37,550 bases of DNA, taken from contig JAFGKD010000005.1 in assembly GCA_016928775.1 (NCBI GenBank), positions 1 to 37,550 of the forward strand, given 5' to 3'. The translations under genes were made by a program, and so were the position numbers. Origin of the DNA: Candidatus Zhuqueibacterota bacterium (GTDB lineage Bacteria > Zhuqueibacterota > Zhuqueibacteria > Residuimicrobiales > Krinioviventaceae). A model generated the notes under the pieces. It did no database searches. It was not told where the DNA came from and was given only the letters and a program-made list of their open reading frames with translations. Below are positions 31,981 to 37,550 of this stretch, one piece after another; the first letter of the stretch is position 1; every line of letters starts with the position of its first letter.

Positions 31981-33735
31981 GTGGATATGATAAGGAAGTA
32001 TATTTTCTATATAGTACTGGCCCTGTTCAGTTCATCAGCTTTACGGTCAGAACCATCTCAAAAGTTTTTGGCAGATGCACTGCAAGCTGACTATTCTGCC
32101 GGCCACATCTCCCGCAGCGAGTATGTTGCCTATCGATTGATGGGCATCCGCCATATTCCGGGCTTGCCGTCACGCTATCACGGCTTACCGCAGGACCCAT
32201 CGCGAATGGGAACGTCACTCATGATGGAAGCGCGAGCGCTTGTTGATCAAAGCCAGGGAGTAGAAAAAAAGCTGCTTCAGACGGTGCTGTATCGCCCTGA
32301 TAGTCTGTTGCTGTCGCAAACCAGCCCTTCCGGGCTGTTCAAGCTGCACTATACAAACAAAGGCTATGACGCTGCAGACGATTCGTTCATCTCGCGCAGC
32401 GCACGTGCATATGATGAAGTATACGACATTATTATTCATGAGCTGGGTTATGATCCTCCCCCTATTGATGATCCGCAAGAACCGGAATATGACGTGTATG
32501 TTTACGCCCTCGGCGGTTATGGCATGTCAACACCAGAATCGTCTGCTGCCCTCGAAAAGTATCCCAACGGCTATACGAGCTATATCAGCATGGATAACAC
32601 ATTTGATAAAACCTATACCAAGGGTATAGACGGCATGTTGGTGACCGCGGCACATGAATTTTTTCATATGGTGCAGATGGGGATGAGAATCTTTTCAGTC
32701 AGGGATTTCGACTCGCGTTTTTTATTTGAGGGCACTGCCACCTGGATGGAAGATTATGCCTATGAGGAGATTAATGATTATTTGCAATATTTGCCCTCCT
32801 ATATGCGAAATCTGTCAAATTCATTCAATACTTTTAACGGATTGCATGAATACGGGTCCTGTTTGTTTTATCATATGCTGGAGGCAAAATATGGTGCCGA
32901 TATCATAAAGTCCATCTGGATCGAGTTTGCCAGGCATGGCGTCTGGAATGGTTTCGAGAATGCCATGCACCAGTATGACAGCACATTCAAAAAAGAGATT
33001 ATCGAGCATATGATCTGGAACTATTTCACCGATGTTCGTGCCCAACCGGACACGTACTATCCCGAGGGTGTACTTTATCCGTTGGTCGAATCTGATTACA
33101 TTCGGGAGATCGAGGAAAAAGAGGATTTTTCTGAAGAGCTTGCCTATCTGAGCGCGCATTATATCAAGCTGGAGCCCGCGACTATTGGTGATCTGATGCT
33201 GCGATCGCAAATACCATTGCCGGCACATTGGCATTATGCAGTCATCGAAGATTCCGGACATGTTAAAATCGATACCAAAACGTTAACAGGCAGCAGCAAT
33301 CTGCTATTGCCCAAAGTCAATCCGGCAAATACTCTGGTGTTGATCCCGACGAATACTTTTCTTTCCGACAACGGTGCTACACGTGAATATGACGAGTACA
33401 GCTTTTTTATCAGCCTGGGTCAGCGGGATGATATTGTTGCCGGCATTCAAAGTATTTATCCAAATCCATTTCATCCGGCGCTCCATAGTCAGGGCGTTCG
33501 GGTTAATGTTCGCTTGACTCAGAAAACAGATCAGATCACATATCACATTGTGAATGAGGCGGGTATGGTTGTCTATTCCAGCACGGTTCAATATGACGCT
33601 CCTCTCAAAGGCGACCTGCCGCTTTTTTGGGACGGCACGAATTCGCAAGGTGACCTGGTCAGCTCCGGCATTTATATCATTTATGTTGATACAAACCAGG
33701 ATATTCAGCCGGCCAAGATCGCTGTTGTACAATAA
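31981..33735 (+). CDS. Secreted gluzincin-like metalloprotease with T9SS-like C-terminal domain
   Basis: The 584-residue protein has a signal peptide (about 3-23). The zinc motif HEFFH lies at 225-229 with a third ligand Glu250 in FEGTATWMED, the spacing of a gluzincin. It resembles the MXAN_6640-type putative metalloproteases of FCB bacteria and myxobacteria. The last ~90 residues (from IYPNPFHP to AKIAVVQ) form a FlgD-like Ig domain that resembles type IX secretion tails, so the enzyme is probably exported and sorted at the surface. The GTG at 31981 is used; an in-frame ATG at 31987 is equally plausible, and neither has a strong ribosome site. The substrate is unknown. Confidence 0.82.
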   Translation: MDMIRKYIFYIVLALFSSSALRSEPSQKFLADALQADYSAGHISRSEYVAYRLMGIRHIPGLPSRYHGLPQDPSRMGTSLMMEARALVDQSQGVEKKLLQTVLYRPDSLLLSQTSPSGLFKLHYTNKGYDAADDSFISRSARAYDEVYDIIIHELGYDPPPIDDPQEPEYDVYVYALGGYGMSTPESSAALEKYPNGYTSYISMDNTFDKTYTKGIDGMLVTAAHEFFHMVQMGMRIFSVRDFDSRFLFEGTATWMEDYAYEEINDYLQYLPSYMRNLSNSFNTFNGLHEYGSCLFYHMLEAKYGADIIKSIWIEFARHGVWNGFENAMHQYDSTFKKEIIEHMIWNYFTDVRAQPDTYYPEGVLYPLVESDYIREIEEKEDFSEELAYLSAHYIKLEPATIGDLMLRSQIPLPAHWHYAVIEDSGHVKIDTKTLTGSSNLLLPKVNPANTLVLIPTNTFLSDNGATREYDEYSFFISLGQRDDIVAGIQSIYPNPFHPALHSQGVRVNVRLTQKTDQITYHIVNEAGMVVYSSTVQYDAPLKGDLPLFWDGTNSQGDLVSSGIYIIYVDTNQDIQPAKIAVVQ

Positions 33736-33766
33736 ATGCCTCGTGCTAAAAATAATAAGCGTGATC

Positions 33767-34783
33767 ATGAAAAAACACATAATTTACGCTGCGTTGTATC
33801 TGCTCGTTGGATGCACACCTCGACCATCAAATTATGTTGTGACGGTGAATGGCCGGCTTGCTGCTTCTGAAATGGGTATAACTCTGCCGCACGAGCATCT
33901 GCTCGTCGATTTTATTGGTGCCGATTCTACCAGCACCGCACGCTGGGATAAAAATGATGTGATGGATGTTGTGTTACCCTATTTGCTCGAAATCAAAGAA
34001 TTGGGCGTCAAGACTTTTATTGATTGTACTCCGGCATTTCTTGGACGTGATCCGATATTGCTGAAAATGCTGTCGGAGAAAAGCGGCATTCATATTTTGA
34101 CAACAACCGGATATTATGGTGCATATCATAATAAATTTATACCCAGGCATGCTATCAACAAGACTGCCGAGGAATTGGCTGCCATATGGATAGCGGAATA
34201 TCGGGACGGTCTTGAAGGCACCGGCGTGCGTCCGGGAATCATTAAAATTGCGGTCGAACGTGATGGTCCACTCTCGGATGTGCATAAGAAAATTGTCACA
34301 GCGGCAGCGTTAACCCACCTTGCCACTGGTTTGACCATTGTTTCGCATACTGGACCGGAATCAGCCGCCTATGAACAGATTGAACTTTTACAATCGCTTG
34401 GTGTTGCTCCGGAAGCCTTTGTCTGGACGCACGCCCATGAAGGAAGCAAACAGGCACATATTGATTTGGCACAAAAAGGCGTCTGGATTTCACTGGACAA
34501 GGTGAATGATGATCCTCGTACTATTGAAGAAATAGCAGGACAATTGAAAAACTTGAAGAATAATAATCTGCTGGATAAAGCACTTGTTTCTCATGATGCT
34601 GGTTGGTACAGGCCCCGCCAGCCAGGCGGCGGACATTTTCGCGGTTTCACGGCAATTTTTACTCAATTGCTGCCAAAGTTAAGAGAGAATGGCTTTAGTG
34701 ATGTAGATATTGATAAAATTATGATCCGCAATCCACAAAAGGCTTATGCTGTTCAGATACGGAAAATTATCGATATCAAATAG
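33767..34783 (+). CDS. Phosphotriesterase-family metallohydrolase, lipoprotein
   Basis: The 338-residue protein has a lipobox LLVGC with Cys16, then an amidohydrolase TIM barrel of the phosphotriesterase family. All binuclear metal ligands are present: HxH at 42-44 (LPHEH), Lys160 as the bridging carbamylated lysine, His194 (VSHTG), His222 or His224 (THAHE) and Asp277 (SHDAGW). Family members are often lactonases or esterases rather than phosphotriesterases. The frame is open to 33554, inside the previous gene. The start at 33767 is preferred because the signal peptide begins there. It starts 31 bases after the metalloprotease stop. Confidence 0.88.
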   Translation: MKKHIIYAALYLLVGCTPRPSNYVVTVNGRLAASEMGITLPHEHLLVDFIGADSTSTARWDKNDVMDVVLPYLLEIKELGVKTFIDCTPAFLGRDPILLKMLSEKSGIHILTTTGYYGAYHNKFIPRHAINKTAEELAAIWIAEYRDGLEGTGVRPGIIKIAVERDGPLSDVHKKIVTAAALTHLATGLTIVSHTGPESAAYEQIELLQSLGVAPEAFVWTHAHEGSKQAHIDLAQKGVWISLDKVNDDPRTIEEIAGQLKNLKNNNLLDKALVSHDAGWYRPRQPGGGHFRGFTAIFTQLLPKLRENGFSDVDIDKIMIRNPQKAYAVQIRKIIDIK

Positions 34784-34899
34784 AGCGCAAGCATTTCAAA
34801 TACATTATTTTACATCATGATTAAAAAATCGGTTGAAATTCATCAATATTTCTTCCATATTACTTTTCGGAAAATGGATCAAACCAAAAGGTTAGCCAT

Positions 34900-36342
34900 A
34901 TGATGACACGCAGAAATTTTTTGCAGACAACGGCGACCGGTATTGCTGCTACTTCATTAGCTGCAGCTTCGTGGTCGCGAGTTTTGGGGGCAAACGATGA
35001 AATTCGTGTGGGCGTTATCGGACATCGAAGCAAGGGTGGGCAGCATGTGCAGGTTTTTCACGAACTGGAGGGCGTGCGCGTTGTCGCTTTATGCGACGCA
35101 GATCGCGAGGTGATGGAGACAACCGAGGCAGCGTTTATCGAGCGCGGTGAACAGGTCGCCAAGTACCAGGACATGCGCGAGTTGCTCGATCAACAGGACA
35201 TTGATGTGGTGGTGATCGCGGCGCCAAATCACTGGCACTCGCTGGCAGCGATTTGGGCGATTCAAGCCGGTAAGGACGTCTATGTTGAAAAACCGGTATC
35301 GCACAACATTTGGGAGGGTCGAAAACTCGTAGAAGCAACACGAAAATACAACAAAATAGTGCAGTGCGGCACACAAAACCGCTCAGATGTGGGTTTGCGC
35401 GCTTTTAAAGAATACCTGCAAGAAGGCCATCTCGGCGCAGTAAAATGGGCGCATGGCTTGTGGTTCAAGCGGCGTGAATCCATCGGCAAGGTCAACGGCC
35501 CGCAAACGATTCCCGCTTCCGTCGATTACAACCTCTGGACCGGTCCCGCTGATCTCAAGCCGCTCATGCGTGAAAATCTGCATTATGACTGGCATTGGAT
35601 ATGGAACACCGGCAATGGTGATATGGCCAACATCGGCGTCCATCAAATAGATGATTGCCGGTTTTTAGCCGATCTGCAGGGAAGCCCCAAAAGTGTCATC
35701 AGTTTTGGCGAGCGCTGGGGCTATGATGACGACGGCGAAACGCCAAATACGCACGTTGCGCTTTTTGAATACGATATTCCGTTGATTATCGAAATTCGCG
35801 GATTACCCATGTCCACCGAGATTAATGCCATGGATCACGTCAAGGGCGTGCGCATGGGGAATATCATCATGTGCGAAAATGGCTATTTTGCCGGGGGACG
35901 AGGCGGCGGCTGGGTATATGATCTCGACGGCAAAAAGGTCAAACAGTTCCCGGGCGATGGCGGGGGACTGCACCAGGCAAATTTTATCGAGGCGGTACGC
36001 AAGCGCGATCGAACAGTGCTGCATTCAGAAGTCGAAGAAGGGCATTATTCGGCAGTCGTGTGTCATATGGCGAATATTAGCTACATGGTTGGTTCGCATA
36101 GCACTTTTGATGCGGTGAAGACTGCTGTTCAGCACAATGAACAAGCTGTTGCGCGCGCGGAGAGCATGCAAGATCATCTGCAGAAAAATGCGATCGATGT
36201 GCAGGCCTTTCCAGTCAAGTTAGGTGCAAGATTAAACTTTGATATCGAGAAAGAAGAATTTGACGGTGATCTTGCCTGCGAAGCGAATATGTTCCTTGGC
36301 CGCAACTATCGCGAGCCCTTTGTGGTGCCGGAAAATATCTGA
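34900..36342 (+). CDS. Tat-exported Gfo/Idh/MocA family oxidoreductase
   Basis: The 480-residue protein has a twin-arginine signal (TRRNFLQ at 3-9, hydrophobic core to about 30). The NAD(P)-binding fold follows (about 34-150): the nucleotide loop GVIGHRSKGG is at 38-47 and the catalytic EKP motif at 130-132. The C-terminal Gfo/Idh/MocA domain contains WNTGNGDMANIGVHQIDDCR. Exported members act on sugars or inositols in the periplasm and are common in planctomycetes and FCB bacteria. AAAGG lies before the ATG. The next gene, a PQQ-type propeller with a signal peptide, follows after a terminator and is often found near such oxidoreductases. Confidence 0.92.
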   Translation: MMTRRNFLQTTATGIAATSLAAASWSRVLGANDEIRVGVIGHRSKGGQHVQVFHELEGVRVVALCDADREVMETTEAAFIERGEQVAKYQDMRELLDQQDIDVVVIAAPNHWHSLAAIWAIQAGKDVYVEKPVSHNIWEGRKLVEATRKYNKIVQCGTQNRSDVGLRAFKEYLQEGHLGAVKWAHGLWFKRRESIGKVNGPQTIPASVDYNLWTGPADLKPLMRENLHYDWHWIWNTGNGDMANIGVHQIDDCRFLADLQGSPKSVISFGERWGYDDDGETPNTHVALFEYDIPLIIEIRGLPMSTEINAMDHVKGVRMGNIIMCENGYFAGGRGGGWVYDLDGKKVKQFPGDGGGLHQANFIEAVRKRDRTVLHSEVEEGHYSAVVCHMANISYMVGSHSTFDAVKTAVQHNEQAVARAESMQDHLQKNAIDVQAFPVKLGARLNFDIEKEEFDGDLACEANMFLGRNYREPFVVPENI

Positions 36343-36363
36343 TCTGTACACTTACAATATCAC

Positions 36364-36400
36364 ATACCCGATACAAGAATTTTGTACCGGGTATTTTTTT
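36364..36400 (+). terminator. Rho-independent terminator
   Basis: An 11-bp stem with one mismatch pairs ATACCCGATAC with GTACCGGGTAT and is followed by seven T residues. It lies 22 bases after the Gfo/Idh/MocA stop codon. Confidence 0.9.
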
Positions 36401-36452
36401 CTAAATAGAGAAAGCACAAAAAGGCGTAGTAAAATGAAAGGAAATAAAAAGT

Positions 36453-37550
36453 ATGGTCATAGTACGATTAATCACATTGCTTGTATTAAATTTCAATATA
36501 CTTGTCTTTGCTGCTGAATGGCCGCAATTTCGCGGCCCCAATCGAGATGGACTCTCTCCCGAAACCGGACTTTTACGCAGCTGGCCGGATGGAGGTCCCA
36601 AACAGCTCTGGGTTGTCGAGAATATCGGCAATGGCTGGGGATCAGCGGCGATTGTAAACAATATGGTCTATATTGTGGGTGAGATCGATGGTTTGGAGAC
36701 TGTCACGGCACTGGACAGTGATGGTAAGGTACAATGGAAAAGACCAATCAGTGGCCGCTGGGATAAATCCTTCCCCGAGGCTCGTACAACACCAACAATT
36801 GATGGTGAGCTTTTATATGTGAATACCGGCCTCGGCAACCTGGCTTGCCTCGACCGGACAAACGGCACCATCACATGGCAGGTACAAACGGTTGAGACTT
36901 TTAAGGGTGAATACCATCGCTGGGGCATTGCCGAATCGCCATTGATTGTGGATGACAAAGTGATTGCCACGCCAGGCGGCAAAGATGCTTCGGTGGTGGC
37001 GTTAGACAAAAAAACCGGCGCAATCCTGTGGACATCCAAAGGCTTGAGCGATCAGGGCAGCTATTGTTCGCCAATTCTGATAGAGCATGGCGGTAAAAAG
37101 ATCATCGCCACGATGCTGGAGAAGCACTTTGTCGGCATCGATGCCTCGGATGGCAAGATGTTATGGACAGATGCTTTCGCAGAATACCAAAAGGGCAAAG
37201 ATATCAATCCGGTCAGTCCAGTACATCGAAATGGCATGATTTACACAACCAGCGGCTACGACGATGGCGGTGCCATGTATGTTGTTTCCGCGGATGGTTT
37301 ATCGATCGAGCGCAAATGGGTGGATACAACGCTTGATGTGCACATCGGCGGCGTCGTTGTGCTGGATGGCACAATTTATGGCGCCAGCTGGGAAGGCAAC
37401 CGCGATGGCAGCTGGGTGGCATTGGACTGGGATACCGGGACAGTGCTGTGGGAGCATAAGTGGATGAACAAAGGCGCGATCATCGCCGCCGACGGTCTAC
37501 TCTATATTTATGTTGAAAAGGAAGGCAAAGTTGGTCTGCTGCAACCAAAC
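36453..37550 (+). CDS. PQQ-like beta-propeller protein, secreted (3' truncated)
   Basis: The frame runs to the window end, 366 residues so far. A signal peptide (about 1-20, ending VFAAEW) is followed by WPQFRGPNRDG, the standard opening of PQQ-like propellers of planctomycetes and FCB bacteria. Repeated blades show VTALDSDGKVQWK, LACLDRTNGTITWQ, VVALDKKTGAILW and WVALDWDTGTVLW, all of the ALD-x-x-xGxxxW type. Such proteins often lack true PQQ and may act as extracellular sugar-processing or scaffolding proteins. The start at 36453 has GGA about 11 bases upstream. It lies downstream of a Gfo/Idh/MocA gene but beyond its terminator. Confidence 0.88.
   Translation, partial: MVIVRLITLLVLNFNILVFAAEWPQFRGPNRDGLSPETGLLRSWPDGGPKQLWVVENIGNGWGSAAIVNNMVYIVGEIDGLETVTALDSDGKVQWKRPISGRWDKSFPEARTTPTIDGELLYVNTGLGNLACLDRTNGTITWQVQTVETFKGEYHRWGIAESPLIVDDKVIATPGGKDASVVALDKKTGAILWTSKGLSDQGSYCSPILIEHGGKKIIATMLEKHFVGIDASDGKMLWTDAFAEYQKGKDINPVSPVHRNGMIYTTSGYDDGGAMYVVSADGLSIERKWVDTTLDVHIGGVVVLDGTIYGASWEGNRDGSWVALDWDTGTVLWEHKWMNKGAIIAADGLLYIYVEKEGKVGLLQPN

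Noticed and set aside
36434..36517. A 27-codon frame overlapping the start of the PQQ-type propeller gene
   Set aside because: Out of frame with the signal peptide, weak ribosome site, no support from composition.

Overview
The window looks like a chromosomal segment of a Gram-negative, probably anaerobic or facultative bacterium of the FCB group, most likely Calditrichota/KSB1-like. The evidence is two secreted proteins ending in Por/T9SS-type FlgD-like tails (2-580 and 31981-33735), a DUF3078 barrel, FadL-like and Omp85 outer-membrane proteins, a lipoprotein with SLH-like repeats, and frequent well-spaced GGAGG-type ribosome sites. The lineage is inferred from gene content only. I saw no rRNA, tRNA, CRISPR, prophage or insertion sequence.

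Layout. 1-3.3 kb: tail of a secreted protein, a small holin-4-like membrane protein, an HMGL-like aldolase, and a convergent membrane-anchored SRPBCC/GyrI protein. 3.4-8.7 kb: a minus-strand block (PsiE-like protein, two CydA-like membrane subunits, the second fused to eight c-type haem sites, and a zinc-ribbon/DUF2007 protein) lying between direct copies of one dispersed repeat. 8.7-9.9 kb: YciH/SUI1 and an amidase. 10.2-17.1 kb: a long minus-strand run encoding a coiled-coil protein, an inner-membrane protein with a cytoplasmic longin-like domain and periplasmic BON and OmpA domains, a Ras-like small GTPase, a sigma-54 activator, a DUF3078 protein and, after a structured leader, a FadL-like barrel. 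17.2-17.5 kb: nested dispersed repeats. 17.5-25 kb: a POTRA-less Omp85 barrel and four sugar/nucleoside-type transporters without catabolic enzymes. 25.4-27.7 kb: an orphan BY-kinase. 27.7-29.2 kb: ECF sigma, zinc anti-sigma and Spy/CpxP-like protein. 29.4-37.5 kb: plus-strand TPR/SLH-like lipoprotein, Der GTPase, secreted metalloprotease, phosphotriesterase-like lipoprotein, Tat-exported Gfo/Idh/MocA protein and a PQQ-type beta-propeller cut by the window end.

Two systems stand out. The GTPase operon physically suggests signalling or force transfer across the inner membrane to peptidoglycan: the OmpA-domain protein carries a longin/roadblock-like fold, a class known to bind small GTPases, and shares an N-terminal helical motif with the coiled-coil partner. 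The GTPase has lost the standard DxAGQ switch II residues. The second is a cytochrome bd-like heterodimer in which the key CydA ligands are divided between two subunits and electrons probably pass to or from an attached octahaem c-type chain. Both assignments come from reading motifs by eye; no database search was possible.
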